This document shows, in pieces, positions 1 through 11,777 of a DNA stretch of 64,000 nucleotides. Every line of letters begins with the position of its first letter. Positions within the stretch are counted from its first letter, which is position 1. Under the pieces are notes generated by a model. That model was not told the DNA's origin. It was given only the letters and a program-made list of their open reading frames with translations, and ran no database searches. Source of the DNA: Pseudeuparius sepicola (taxonomy: Eukaryota > Arthropoda > Insecta > Coleoptera > Anthribidae); contig OY987302.1 in assembly GCA_963920635.1 (NCBI GenBank), positions 29,363,278-29,427,277 of the forward strand, read 5' to 3'. A program made the translations under genes and the position numbers.

Positions 1-2033
1 ATGGTCTACTTTATTTTTCAAAATTAAAAATATGGTGAAAATTATTTTCTAGGCAAGCAGGCCTGGACCCCAAATGGCAAAATTCGAACTCGAAAATTTT
101 TGGCCTTTTACATTTCTCGCTTCACTTATCCTGGGACACACTGTATTTATAGATTATATGTTGGTGGACCAACAAGTGGGAATATCAAGTTGTTTTAATT
201 GATAAGTACCATATTGTCAAATTCATGGTAAACTCATCATGCAAAAAAATTACAAAACGGTCTGCATTTAACCTACAATTTATTACCCAATGAGGGTGAT
301 CAATTCTCAGCAAATTTCTTGTGATTTGTGCACGAACAGTGCCATTTGTTGTAAAAGTAGTAGCTTTATCGAAATACCAAATAAACTAGAAAAAGTTATG
401 ACTATCCCTGTTACCAAAAAACAAAACTATAATGTCCTTTCTTCGTCCTGTTCTAAAGTATGTAAGAATACAATACTGGTTGTCACAGTCCAAAAAAAGT
501 GAAAGATATAGCAAAAAGGGAAAAATTAAGTGTTGGCCTTTTAATTTAACCATCAATTTTATGGGGATTGTGTGTAAAAACAAAAAAAAACATACATAGG
601 CCCTTTATCTGGGAGAAATTATAATGGATAAAGGACATATGTGTATCTGAAATGATAATACTAATCTCGACACACCTAACTCTTTACCAAAAACAGTTAT
701 TAACATGTCGACCAATCAATTATCTAACACTGAAATTTTACGTTTTATCTATAGGACCTAATTTGATATTCTCTCCGAAAGAAATACTTAAAGAAAACAT
801 TATAAGCTCACTAGAATCGTCGATTTCAAAGCTACTGGCTACTGTGGCTGACCAAATTAGGTTCAAAACAGCCCGCATAAAACATTCCAAAACCTGAAAG
901 CACTACGATCTAACTGTGCTTTTGTAATTTTCAAGGCTTTATCACTTCAACGCCGCATAACGCTACTAATTAAAAAAATGGCACGTGGCCCAAACTCCAT
1001 GATTCGAATGTTTATTGTTCTTCTTTATTTTAGCCTTGATTATGACCTATCCTAGACTCCCTGGAACATTCGGTCGAGTGGCGTGAGTATATCACCAAGT
1101 CAACAAAACAGTGTCACCCTATCAGTTAGAGAGGTTGAAAGAGATTAAAAAAAGGGAAAACATAAGTACTTACAACAATAAAATAGTTAACTTAAGATAC
1201 ATTATACTACAGTAAGATATTTAATTGGCCAAGCATAAAAAAGTGCACAAATTATTGCTAAATATAAAAGGAGAGAACCTGGAGAACATGAGAACATTTG
1301 TGGTTTGTGGCTAGATAATATAAAATTAAATTAATTTATCAAGCATTCTTTGAACTTGCACTGTAGAATATTGTGGAATGAGCACGAAATGATAGCTATT
1401 TCCTACAAGCGTGAAAATTTGTTGCACGAGCAGAAGGCGAGTGATACAAATCACGTCAGTAGGAAATGATCGTGTCATATGAGTTGCACACCATACAGAT
1501 TTTTAATTCACAAAAATAAAATCAAATTTTTTTATATTTTTAGTCACCTTTGATATTAGCGGGCCATATTGGTTGCATTCGATACATGCGTACAAAATTT
1601 TTGTTGTTGGTTGTTGAAACACAATAATTTTTTTGTGGGCTGTTTATTTATTTTGAGTTTTTGATAATTATAATATTATATAATGGACAATTTTACCTTT
1701 GTCACAAGTTTTTATAATATAATAAGAAATAATAAATAACTGCACATCTGTGATGCAAGAATCAGTTAACAATGAACCATTTTCAATGGATAATACTGCA
1801 CAAATTTATTTTCTTTGGCAAATACTATCAATTGCTGATTATTAACTTTAACTTTGAAGGGAAAACACTTATAAAGTACTTCTTTGAAAAAACTAAAAAC
1901 AATATGACAATAATTATTGTGTATTATTTATTAACTATGAAATAGTGGGGGACGCTGCACAGTAGGATCCGACGGTAGCGGGAAGCCATAGTGACCAGTC
2001 ATGTGATTATTCTACAGTAAGCATACGCGCGAG
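1..2033. other. AT-rich stretch, no gene recognised
   Basis: No ORF longer than about 80 codons resembles a known protein, and no RNA gene or clear repeat end was recognised. The open frames near 290-502 and 652-897 have low-complexity composition expected from AT-rich noncoding DNA. It may contain eroded elements that cannot be recognised by eye. Confidence 0.6.
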
Positions 2034-2517
2034 CTAGGGAATCCAATCCCGATAAAAAATTTGATCCCGGGATTTAGGGATGACTGATTTTAAATCCCGG
2101 GCTCGAATCCTGGGAGTTCCATAGAAGAATTATTTTTGTATTTTTTAGAACAAGTAATTACTACATGGGTAGTTTTTGCATCGAAAGTATTTATTGAAAA
2201 ATAAAACATATAACATATAACTTAAACCTAAAAAAATAGGATACTAATGTAAAAAAACATCAACAGTTTAAACTAATACAGATGCAATAAAAATTTAACA
2301 ACTTACTTCTAACCAATTAATCCAAATATGGCATTTTGGTTTTCGCAGTGTGAAAATTTCTGAGCAAAGCCAAGGCTCATGAAATAACAGAACTAGAAAA
2401 AAAGCAATCTGTAATATCATAAAAGGATCCCAGGATATTTTATGTAAAGCCCGGGATTCTCGGGATTGTAAAATATCTCAAAATAATATGGGATCCCAGG
2501 AGGATTGGATTCCCTAG
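2034..2517. mobile_element. Short non-autonomous DNA transposon with TIRs
   Basis: The segment opens with CTAGGGAATCCAATCC and closes with the imperfect reverse complement (GGATTGGATTCCCTAG). Inside both ends there are further short inverted motifs built on GATCCCGGGA/GGATCCCAGG. It is 484 bp and has no coding capacity, as expected for a MITE. No target duplication is convincing, so the superfamily is open; hAT is a guess from the terminal composition. Confidence 0.6.
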
Positions 2518-2680
2518 TGCAGCAGTATGTTGTTATTCTAGTGGTGGTGATATATTATTATACATTTCATCCAGTCGGTAAGGAAGCTACAAAATGAAAG
2601 GCAAAGCATTCAGCAGCCAAGCAAGGTACTGGATAGTGCTACTAAATGCATGAAAAACGAAGTAAAAGCAGAATAAAAAT

Positions 2681-2803
2681 CAACTCCAAAAAGTACGAGA
2701 ACGTGTCCTAGCAGAAACTGAAATTTCCAAATCCACTTATGCACGAATTAGGGAAGAACTAATTCAAATTGATCCAAGAGTAAAAGAGATTTACAAGCTC
2801 TAA
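2681..2803 (+). pseudogene. Fragment resembling a transposase helix-turn-helix domain
   Basis: One frame reads about 40 codons to a TAA at 2801. It contains RERVLAETEISKSTYARI, which has the spacing of the DNA-binding HTH at the start of insect DDE transposases (an RV..E..IS.ST..RI type pattern). No catalytic part follows; sequence after 2803 is unrelated. An upstream piece in another frame (about 2620-2670) may belong to the same gene. The call rests on a short pattern and is tentative. Confidence 0.3.
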
Positions 2804-3148
2804 AAAAGTCGTCCGGCACAGGGGCGGTGACTAAACAGGGGCAATGGGGCCAATGCACCCAAAAAAGAACATATGAATGGGAGCCTTGCACCCGTACAAA
2901 CTTAGAAATAAATTGTAACAAAAGTCCAGAAAAATAAAATATGTACTTTCTCGATAAAAGTAAAATTTTTAATTAATAATAATGTAGTAATAAAGTTGTT
3001 TTGACGAATATCGAGACCACAGAATGGACACAGAGCCGTATTTCATTTTTTGTCACAATTTTTTGTTTACACCACAAAATGCAGAAATGTATTGCAGTTT
3101 CTTCCAAAGTTGTTTGCCTGGGCGTCTAGACAGAAACGATACAAATAT
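2804..3148. other. No gene seen
   Basis: AT-rich spacer. A short stretch around 2815-2880, including GGGGCAATGGGGCCAATGCACCC, looks like the edge of an eroded element, but no partner was found. Confidence 0.4.
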
Positions 3149-3436
3149 ACAGTGTGGTCATTTAAGTGTGCAACATACGGGATATTTTAAATTAATTGCT
3201 CAACCAAAATAAAATATTGCCAAAAGTTGATGCTTGTTCAATAATCATATTAGGTGCACTTAGAATGGTTGTAAGTTAAACAGCATACAGGGTAGGTAAA
3301 AAAATATAAAAATTGTACAAGAGTACAGTACCCTTATTTTAGAAAATTGAGCAAAATGATATTAAGAAAAGTTGTTTAGAATTAAAAGCTATGCCTAAAT
3401 ACCAAAACATGGCATCCTAAGAAAAAATTTTTTTTT
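3149..3436 (+). repeat. Inverted dispersed repeat, copy 1
   Basis: About 290 bp matching 11778-12064 in the opposite orientation with scattered differences. Shared landmarks are the ACAGTGTGGTCATTTAAGTG block at one end, the AATCATATTAGG/CCTAATATGATTA block in the middle, and the poly-T tract at the other end. The pair is either two insertions of one family or the arms of a foldback more than 8 kb long. Confidence 0.75.
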
Positions 3437-3482
3437 CGTTAATTAATTTCCAGTATTTTAATATACACATTATCATTACTAA

Positions 3483-4800
3483 GTAGAATAGAATAGAGCT
3501 TTATTAATCAAAATACAAGTCAGTCCACATGGCAAGTCACATAAAAAAAATACATTTAAAAGGTTTTGTAACACTAATAGTATACACAAGAACCGTTTTG
3601 AAATCCATCACAAGAATAAAAATCAAGGCAAAAAATCATTAACACTATAAAAACAATTTTGTATTAGGTATTCGCGAACACTACTTTTGAACTTTGCATA
3701 AATTGTAATGTTCTTTAGGTCAGAGGGCAAAGTATTATAGAGTTTGACACAATTGTAGTGAGGGGATCTCTTGAAAGAAGACAGAGCGAATCTTGGCATT
3801 GAGAGAAGTTCAGATCTAGTCAAATACTTATGTTGGGCCTGTTGGCACGATAAGTCTTTAATATTTGCTTTTACAAAAGTTACACATTTATAGATGTAGA
3901 GGCATGGGACAGTAAGCATTCTCCTCGCTCTGAAGATCCCTTTACACGATTCCCGCCATTTCAGACGAAAAATCAGTCTAATGATTCTTTTTTGAGCCAC
4001 AAAAACTCTTTCCAAGTGCACAGACCTGCCCCAGGCTAGGATATTATAGGACAAATGACAAAAAGCGAAAGCGTATTATAGATTTGTCAGACCAAACTCA
4101 TCAAGGTAACTTTTGATTTGAAGGATTGCATAGAAGGAACTATTTAGTTTATTGCAAATGTGGTTTATCTGATCCGAGAATGAAAGGTGAGAGTCAAGAT
4201 GAGATCCCAATAGCTTGACCAACGAAAGACAAGCCAAAGGCAGTACTCAATGAAGTCTTTACTTCCATCGGCAGTTCTTTTATAATAGAAAAAATTATTA
4301 TTTCAGTTTTGTTACGGTTTAGGATCAACCGATTTCTTTGACACCATGCATCCATGCAATCGTTTAGGATCTTGACGCTTCTAAGGACTGCATCGTGGGC
4401 CACTCCGGAAATAGTGATGGTCGTGTCGTAAGCAAACATTGTAACTTTGCCAATTGGGATAGAGTTTGGTAAATCATTTACATATAGTAAGAAAATAAGG
4501 GGTCCAAGGCTGGAGCCTTGGGGAACACCTAAATGATATGATATTCTTTAGATTGGCAACCATTTAACCGAACAAAGATGCCTCTATTACTAAGATAAGA
4601 CTATCCATTTTAAAATGTTCCTCTGATACCGAGAGAATACAGTTTATTCGTCACCAAATCCACCTGTAGGCTGTCAAATGCCTTGAACAGGTCAAACAGC
4701 AGGGAGACAACGTACTTTCCCTGATTCAATTCACCGTGGATATAATTTAAGAGTTCGGTAATTGCCTTTTCAGTAGATTTCTTTTTTCTAAAACAATGTT
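3483..4800 (-). mobile_element. Truncated non-LTR retrotransposon (jockey/CR1-like)
   Basis: The 3' end lies at the low-coordinate side, where an antisense polyadenylation-like AATAAAGCTCTATTCTATTC marks the tail of short TTCTA-type repeats. Only the RT and C-terminal part of ORF2 is left; the endonuclease and ORF1 are missing, the usual 5' truncation of LINE-type elements. The high-coordinate break is next to the foldback that starts at 4834. Confidence 0.8.
3623..4800 (-). pseudogene. Non-LTR reverse transcriptase ORF2 fragment
   Basis: Reverse transcriptase of a LINE-type element, which would prime on nicked target DNA. In order on the minus strand: a palm motif with DLFKAFDS (about 4690), GVPQGSSLGPLIFLLYVNDL (about 4470-4530), and the catalytic box at about 4430, which reads FAYD where the family has FADD, so the first metal-binding Asp is Tyr. 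A frameshift near 4215 and an in-frame TAA near 4080 break the thumb/C-terminal region, which continues to a stop at 3623 with the typical KLYNTLP...FK..VREYLI ending. Certainly inactive. Confidence 0.85.
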
Positions 4801-4833
4801 GGTTAAATGATAGTAATTATTTTATGCTTTTAT

Positions 4834-5510
4834 TATGCTGCGAGGGAAATGTGCCCAAAACGTGAAAAAAGTTTTTGGCAAAAAAAAATTACCTATAGCG
4901 CCTATAGTTTTTGAACTGTGAATTTTTTTTGTGGCGCGCGGCGCTACTTACGTGGAACCATAGAGTAGTAGATTCTTCTATGGTGGAATGCAAAATTAAT
5001 CCCTTGCCTGAGAATATCCACGCGTGGCAGGCATGTCTCAACAACTAATGCGTAGTTTACATGTGCAAGTGAAACTATCACAAATATAAATATCTTAGAG
5101 TAATTCCTAATAGCACAGATCTATATAGCAGACCCTCTCAGGAAGAACTCTGGGAGCGTTTACATGAACTCACAAGTCGTAGGTACTGAGAGTACTTCCA
5201 AAGATGTACCTACTCTTTTATGGCAGAGATGAGTTCTTCCTGAGAGGGTTTACATTGGCAAACTATTAGGAAATACTCTAAGATATTTATATTTGTGATA
5301 AGTTCCACTTGCGCATGTAAACTACGCATTAGTTGTTGAGACATGCCTGCCACGCGTGGATATTATCACGCAAGGGATTATTAATTTTGCGTTCCACGTG
5401 AGTAGCGCGCGCCATAAAAAAATGCACAGTTCAAAAACTATAGGCGCTATAGGTAATTTTTTTTACCAAAAACTTCCTTCATGTTTTGAGGACATTTCCC
5501 TCGCAGCATG
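4834..5510. mobile_element. Foldback element with ~270-bp arms
   Basis: A near-perfect long inverted repeat: 4834-5110 pairs with about 5235-5510, beginning ATGCTGCGAGGGAAATG and ending CATTTCCCTCGCAGCAT (the right end reads GACATTTCCCTCGCAGCATG). The loop also contains a smaller inversion built on CCTCTCAGGAAGAACTC. There is no coding capacity. Right next to the truncated LINE at its left edge. Confidence 0.85.
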
Positions 5511-7405
5511 TATATAAAAATTCCCACAAATAAAAAAGTTTCTCGCTTAGTGAAAATTTCATTACATTTTTTACAACCTTGCAATTTTGTTGCTATTTAA
5601 AGTGGTTAATAAACAATATTGGACAACAACTATGGCATAGCGCTCATATATGTTAGCTTCAATTTTAAAGAAAATTCGAGTCGATAGCTCCACTACTCTC
5701 AAAGATATGACGATGGAAACGTAAAAAAACACAATTTCCGTAAAATGCCAATTTCGACAGTTTTTTTCTAAATAAAAAAGGTCTCGACCACAAAAAAGTG
5801 TCGTAAATCGCCATTTCGTATGCACAGTGATGTACTTAACAACACCTATGGGGTCTGATCTAGTTCTACCCTCAAAAAATTTTTTGAGAACGAAGCGACT
5901 TTTTGCTGTTATATTAAAAAATATATTTCAAAGTTATTTAAAAAGTATTAAAAAAATGGGTTTAGGAACAAAATTTAGGATAGCAATACGTTATTGAATA
6001 TACGGAGACTGCTTCAAGCTAAAATGGTACAAACAGATTTCTAATATATTTTTTCGTTTTTGAGTTATTTTGAAAAAAGTTAAAATTTGCATTTTGGATT
6101 TTATTTTTTTCTGAAGTTGTTATCACAGATAGGAAAAAAGAAAAAAACTTTCTTATGGCATTTTTTAACAGGCTTTAAGATGGCGTTTTTAGATTTGTTC
6201 TACAACATTTCGTTTTTTGAGAAACAATTTTCAACTTAATTTTTTTAAATACGGACCTGGATTTTTTTGCAGATTTTGAAAGCACTTTTCATTCCAAATA
6301 CCATGATGTATGGACACACAATATTTTTAAAATGTTTTGAGACAATTATACTGAAAATTCCTTTTTTTCTACTCATTTTTTCAATGTATTTAAATGTTGA
6401 AAAAAATAAAATCAAAAATGCAAAATTTCACTTTTGTCGAAATAACTCAAAAACGAAAAAATATATTAGAAATCTGTTTGTACCATTTTATTGACCTCAA
6501 AATTGCGCAACTTTTCCGCATTTGTTGTTTGTTGTTGTTCTATCTCTCACCGTTTGCAAGATTCCCACACTGTTCAACATGCAATCTTAAAATTTTCAAG
6601 TAATTAAAGTGTAAATTTCAATAAATAGCTAAAATTTAAAAAAAAAAAGATTAAAAACAAATTTTCGATATCGAGTTTTTCGTTTTTTGCATTTTCTGAG
6701 AAAATTTTCCATAGTGATGTATATTTTTTACACCATCAGAAAGTAGAGGTTTCAATGAACAAAAAGCGAACCGACTTTTTTTAAAAAGCAGCTTTTTTGA
6801 CGTGGGTATTTTCGATTGAAAATGAGGTTACTTTTTCGGTTTAAAATCAAAAAAAGGGGTAAAAATAAATATTTTGATTCCAAAAAATTACAGCGTGTTC
6901 GAGACATAAGAAGGTAAGTTTTCACCAAATTTCGTGGAATTTTTTTTTGTGAGAGATAAAAATTAAAAACCAAAAAATCGGTTATTTTGATTATTCGTGG
7001 ATATTTTGAGGTTATGTGAAAAAAGTGTAAATACAAAAGTTGTAGATCTTTTTATTACCTACAACTTTGCCATTTAACTTTTTTGATAGGAGGTGCAGTT
7101 TTGCCGGAAATCGTGATAAACTGTTTTCCACCCCTAAAAGATAAAGCCCGTAGCTTAAATCGCCCTTAAATTATTTTTTATGTTATTTTTGCTATATTTT
7201 CTTCCTTTTCCAATGGGTGTCATGCTGTTCTAGATTTTTTGTTCTCAAAAATTATCTACCTGGCCTAATTGCCACTCCTATACTCCAATTTTTATTTGTT
7301 TGAAAACAATTATTACTAACCCTGTACATAAATTCTAAAAACTTCCTTGGAACCGCCCAGAATTTTAGAAAATCTTATTTTTTTATAAGCAATAATTTTG
7401 ATGTA
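5511..7405. other. Anonymous AT-rich region with one inverted repeat
   Basis: No protein-like ORF. Apart from the inverted repeat at 6021-6490, listed separately, it holds A/T homopolymer-rich sequence with phrases such as TTTTTCGTTTTTGAG that recur in many insect MITEs. Probably eroded MITE sequence. Confidence 0.5.
6021..6490. repeat. Inverted repeat, ~90-bp arms
   Basis: AAAATGGTACAAACAGATTT at 6021 is answered by AAATCTGTTTGTACCATTTT ending at 6490, and the pairing continues inwards for about 90 bp through the ATATATTTTTTCG / CGAAAAAATATAT blocks. The spacer of about 280 bp is unpaired. Likely a MITE or foldback. Confidence 0.75.
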
Positions 7406-9047
7406 TACAGGGTGTCCAACTTTATAACTGTACAAATCCGTAAAATGTTCATTTTTGGAGACAAAAGCCTAAACTTTTTTGTTTGAAAGGCCTTCAAAAT
7501 CCGCTTCTTTTGACCTTCCTGCTATTTTCAAAATGCAAATCCAGGGCCGGCTCTGATTTTTTTATACCCCCGATTTTCACGAAAGCTCTTTAGCGATTTT
7601 TTTATTTAAAATCTGACCCCAGAGCGTTAATCAGAACACGCCAAAACCTCTACATACTAAATTTGAATAAAAAAATATACAGGGAGTTCCATTCTGCAGG
7701 GTGTCCAAGTTGAGCAAAATAGGAATTTTAAATTAAAATTTTCAAGTGTGCCATGGAATCCTCTCAAAACAGTTGAATGGTCAATCGCACCACTCAAGCT
7801 GTTGGTGTGCAAAAGTCCAATACAAAATATATAGAGTATTCTTATCTGTGCCTTCTCAAATTACTAAATTTTTGAGATTTTTTACAGGTCAAAAATCAAG
7901 TAGATACATCAAAGCCGCTCCACACACTATAATAATAATAATAATAAGTTGTATTTATTTGAATAAGTTGACATTTACACAAAACCATACAATCTAATAA
8001 TTACAACAACTCACCACATAAATACAATGTTGCAGATGTTCATTGTGTCACTACATATAATTTCAACTGGTGGAATTTGAGTCTAGCAATAAGTTTGATA
8101 CAAACTTGTCCGCTATTCTCAAACTATCAGTCTGTTATTATATTACACACTAGGTATACATTAGAATTGTTTTGTTTGCTAAAATCAACAACAAAAAAGA
8201 AACAAAAGCATACAACAAAAAAGAAACAAAAGTATACAAGAAATGTAAAGTAAATTTATAAGATATTCCTTCTCCCATTCCTATTTCCTCCCGACCGTTC
8301 TAGATAATAGTTCACAAGAATCAAATACATTGTAATATTATACATCAATATTATTGGTCAAAAGCCAGGTGGTTATAATTCTTTTAAACGAACTAAATCT
8401 AAAAAATACAGAAGCCTGTCAGTCAGTAAGTCCATATCAGTTAAGGTGCCTATGGTGTGCCACAACAGGAAACACACAGAAAATGTATCATCTTGACTTT
8501 GTTGAGAAAGGTACAATAATTTAAATTGTTTTTATCTGTTACTTTTGTGTTTATCAATATTTTTCCAATGATTCCAGAGTACCTACTTTTGATCCGTATA
8601 AGATAAAATTTCAGAATTTTGAGATGGCTCAGAGAAAAATACCCTGTTAATTTTTGTAGTAAATCTTTTCACATCAACATTTTAAGCGGTCCTGTTAACC
8701 ATGGCACACTTGACTCGAAAGATGTCTTTAAAATTCCTATTTTGCTGAACCTTACACCCTACAGAATGGAACTAACTGTATATTTTTTGTTCGAATTTGG
8801 TATATGGGGGTTTTAGGGTGTTGTGATTAACGCTATGGGGTCAGATTTTAAATAAAAAAATCGCTAAATGGTTTTCTTGAAAATCGGGCGTATAAAAAAA
8901 TCGCGGCCGGCCCTGGATTTGCATTTTGAAAATGGAAGGAAGGTCAAAAGACGCGGGTTTTGAAGGCCTTTCAAAAAAGTTTAGGCGAATATCTCCAAAA
9001 ATGAAGATTTTACGGCTTTGTACAGTTTTAAAGTTGGCCACCCTGTA
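7406..9047. mobile_element. TA-flanked foldback element with TACAGGGTG ends
   Basis: TACAGGGTGTCCAACTT at the left is matched by AAGTTGGCCACCCTGTA at the right, and TA dinucleotides flank both (7404-7405 and 9048-9049). Outer arms run about 240 bp. An inner pair of arms, about 7665-7760 and 8695-8785, also matches in inverse orientation around the CCATGG box. This suggests either arms of about 400-500 bp with loops or one foldback nested in another. A diverged copy of the inner left part lies at 48400-48625. No transposase is present; TA duplication fits Tc1/mariner-type mobilisation. Confidence 0.8.
8188..8236 (+). repeat. Two-copy 24-25 bp tandem duplication
   Basis: ACAACAAAAAAGAAACAAAA occurs twice in immediate succession, each copy followed by GYATAC. 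A local slippage or unequal-exchange product inside the loop of the 7406-9047 foldback. Confidence 0.7.
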
Positions 9048-9139
9048 TACAGGGTTTCTCAAGAAAAGTGTTTTAAAAAGTCGCGCGCCGCCTGTCGGGC
9101 GAAAACAGCGGCCGGGCCGGGCGTAAACACGGCAAAAAT

Positions 9140-9335
9140 CTTTCAAAATTTTGGTTTTTCCGCGGATTTTCGCGAAGTTTCGAGGTGGCAAAGGGTGCAA
9201 AATAGGGTTGGTGATCAATTTGAGCTAAATTCATCTCAATTATAACACAAATAACCCTGTTAAAAGTGGGGTGTCAAAAGGAAATTTGAAAATTCATTTT
9301 CTCGGAAACTACGTCCGAGCGCCGAAAACTGAGGT
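9140..9335 (-). repeat. Dispersed repeat, copy 1 of 3
   Basis: The reverse complement of this segment matches 44515-44705 over nearly its full length and 37735-37835 over its first part. The shared core is CGTAGTTTCCGAGAAAATGA followed by a TTTTCAAATTT...CCTTTTGACACC block. The three copies lie between or beside other elements. Origin unknown; probably one end of a MITE family. Confidence 0.7.
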
Positions 9336-9728
9336 CAGATTCGTGTTCAGGGACCTCGAAAAAATCGGGGCAGACATACACCAAAGGAAAGTTTTACCAA
9401 AGTTGGAACCATATTGGAATTTTTTTTTATTTTTGGGCTAGGATGAAACTACTCTGGGGAGATCATCTCTGCTTCCAAAAATATTCGAAATGAGATAATT
9501 AAACGTCGTGACGTAATTTGACATATCTGTCAAAAATGGCATTTTACCCCTATGTAGGTACAAATTTTCAGACAAAAATTCTGACAATGATAAATTTTTG
9601 ATCTTTTGAAAAAATATAAAAATTGCACCTTGTATGTTGACTTTCTCTTGAAACTAGCCGATTACGACCTAAAAACGGTCCATAACTAAAAAATACCACG
9701 TTTGGATGATAGACAAACAATAATAAAG

Positions 9729-9970
9729 TCAAATAATGTTATATATAGTTTTTTTGTTGGGAATCAAAAACGAAGGGTTTTTAAACTGGCGCGAACAAAA
9801 AACTTTGTTTTTTAGGGCCGAATAGGGTAAATTAATTAGGTCAAAATTTCCAGAATTCTGTACCCATATTGCACGGATAAAGTCATTTTTGGGAAAGTCG
9901 AAAAATATGTTCGTCCTTCGACCAGTCCAGAACTGGTGCAGTTTTTAAAACTGCACCGCTTTGCGGCCAT
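9729..9970 (-). pseudogene. THAP zinc-finger domain, frameshifted
   Basis: THAP domains are C2CH zinc fingers that bind DNA; in insects they are common in P- and Harbinger-type transposases. Starting at the ATG at 9970 the minus strand encodes MAAKRCSFKNC (the C-x4-C pair), then TYFSTFPK, the F..FP signature. A one-base loss near 9895 shifts the frame; past it, IRAIWVQNSG corresponds to the family's R..W....G segment, then VFCSRQF. In most THAP domains that last motif is CS.HF, so the zinc-binding His is Gln here. No transposase catalytic domain follows; what lies below 9729 is repeat sequence. Confidence 0.65.
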
Positions 9971-10440
9971 ATCTGATCGGCAAAAGAACAAAATCACAAA
10001 ACAAAACTTAACAGCAAATAATAACACAACAACAATTTAACAGCAAACAACAGTACTTAACAACTCCACAACAAAACAACAACTTAACGCCAAAACAGAA
10101 CAATTCGCTTTTGAAACACAGGAACCAGGAACAAAACTTCCAATACAAGTGTAGGTAATACACCGGCTCTGACTACGAGCAGGCGGTAGCACACTGGAGG
10201 GAGAAGCACGTGCATCCCACACAAACCTCTACGTCGCCGACCGATATAAGCCGAGCCATCGGCCGCCCGATGGACGGCAAAGTGGGGCGCGCCGCGGGTC
10301 GACCAAGCCGATACTCACGAATATGTGTGCCAATTACTTGCTTGGGTGACTATGATCTACACAGTACTTAAGGAAGCACATAGATGGCGATACTAACTCT
10401 GTCCTTAACGGGTCGCCGTATGCGCGTATACGGGCGCTAC
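9971..10440. other. GC-richer segment, possible element end
   Basis: About 10130-10435 is much richer in GC than its surroundings (for example around 10255-10300) and stops abruptly at GGCGCTACA, immediately before the Tc1 transposase remnant. Read on the minus strand it would begin TGTAGCGCCCG, which could be an LTR or transposon terminus, but no partner end or ORF was found. Confidence 0.35.
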
Positions 10441-10466
10441 AATTCTGTTTAGTTATTCTGTGTCTA

Positions 10467-11042
10467 GTCATATTCTCGGATGAGTCAAAATTTGACGTTT
10501 GTGTCGGGGATTACCGCAAGCGAGTAATTAGGTCTAAGTCAGAAGCATTCCATAAAGATTGCATTAAACGAACTGTAAAATTCCCAAAAAGTATCATGAT
10601 TTGGGGATGCATGTGTGCAAAGGAAATGGGGAAATTTCAGTTCGTAGATGTAATTATAAACGCTGAAAAATATCAACAGATTTTACAAGAAAACTTTTTG
10701 CCAAGTGCGTCTTCTTTATATCCAGAAAGAAATTATATATTTCAGCAGGATGGTGCTGCATGCCATACAGCAAAATCCACGAAAAGATGGTTTGCACAAA
10801 ATAATCTACAAGTACTTTCATGGCCGGCTAATAGCCCGGATCTTAATATTATTGAAGAGATATGGCATAAAATGAAACAAAAGCTAAGAAATGATCCACA
10901 GCGAACTGTACCCGAATTAAAAAATAAAATCACTGACATTTGGGATATGTTTATGCCAGAAATGTGTCCGTCATTAGTAAGATCAATGCCTAAACGGATA
11001 GAGGCAGTAATTAAGTCGAAAGGAGATGTTACTTCGTACTAA
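10467..11042 (+). pseudogene. Tc1-like transposase, 3' part (DD34E type)
   Basis: A DDE transposase that would cut and paste its element at TA sites. The surviving frame starts abruptly at about 10467 with VIFSDESKF, which holds the first catalytic Asp. It continues through IWGCM, QQDGAACHTA (second Asp), then WPANSPDLNIIEEIWHKMK, with the catalytic Glu about 34 residues after the second Asp. It ends at a TAA at 11040. The N-terminal DNA-binding half is absent, cut off at the GC-rich segment upstream, so it is nonfunctional even though the catalytic half is open. The ATG at 10596 is internal to the domain. Confidence 0.9.
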
Positions 11043-11070
11043 TTGTTAGATTTTGTAAAAAAACTCTTAA

Positions 11071-11291
11071 GTGTCCGAACATTTATATGTCACCAATTTA
11101 TTTATTTATCGTAGAAATATATTCACAATGTAACAAGATTTCCTTAAAATAAATAATTGTTTTTGAAAATATATTGTTGGTACTATAAATAAACGTAATT
11201 GTTCGGGTTCGGTAAAATTTTAAACGGTACTTTGAATTTTAACAGTAATTTTTAAACTAAGCATCGGTGTCCGAACATTTATGTGTTAGGG
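11071..11291 (+). repeat. Tc1 3' terminal repeat remnants
   Basis: GTGTCCGAACATTTATATG at 11071 and GGTGTCCGAACATTTATGTG at 11267 repeat the same sequence downstream of the transposase, about 195 bp apart. This is the subterminal plus terminal arrangement seen in Tc1 elements with paired transposase-binding sites. No matching left terminus was found. Confidence 0.6.
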
Positions 11292-11777
11292 CTCGTATCC
11301 TGAGGGGTAATGTACGGGACAAAGATCGAGTTGGGAACAAAAGTTGATAGAGTACATGGTAACATCATGTTTTGACCAAAATGTTGTGCCAAGTGGTTCC
11401 GACATACAGACATAAAGTAACCCGCAAAGACCTTGCATAATTCTCTCCTATCTGAGATAATGTTTCCGATTTTGAGTTTTTCAATGCAATTATTTCTGCA
11501 CTTACGATTTAGATTATTATTAATAAAGTTCCATGTTGCTTTTACTTTATTTGTTTTAGCTTGTTAAGAAATTTTTTTGTGAAATTTTAAAGTTTTGTTT
11601 AATATCGTTGCAACAAACATGAAGTTTGTGATTCCCTAAAAAGTTAAAAATATAAGTTAATTTTACAAATCTGCTTGAATTTGAACGTTATGCGAAATTG
11701 ATTTTATTTTGATTAATTTATTAAAGTCTTTAGGGTAAATATTAATGAATTTTTTTTTGATATTAATGTTTAAAAAA
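11292..11777. other. No gene seen
   Basis: AT-rich spacer between the Tc1 remnant and the inverted repeat copy at 11778; nothing recognised. Confidence 0.5.

Noticed and set aside
5571..7036. Frames of 70-94 codons rich in Phe, Leu and Lys
   Set aside because: Composition expected of AT-rich noncoding DNA; one inverted repeat explains part of the region.
8841..9245. Overlapping frames on both strands, up to 125 codons
   Set aside because: They are in the right arm of the 7406-9047 foldback and its flank; no domain, and all three frames overlap.
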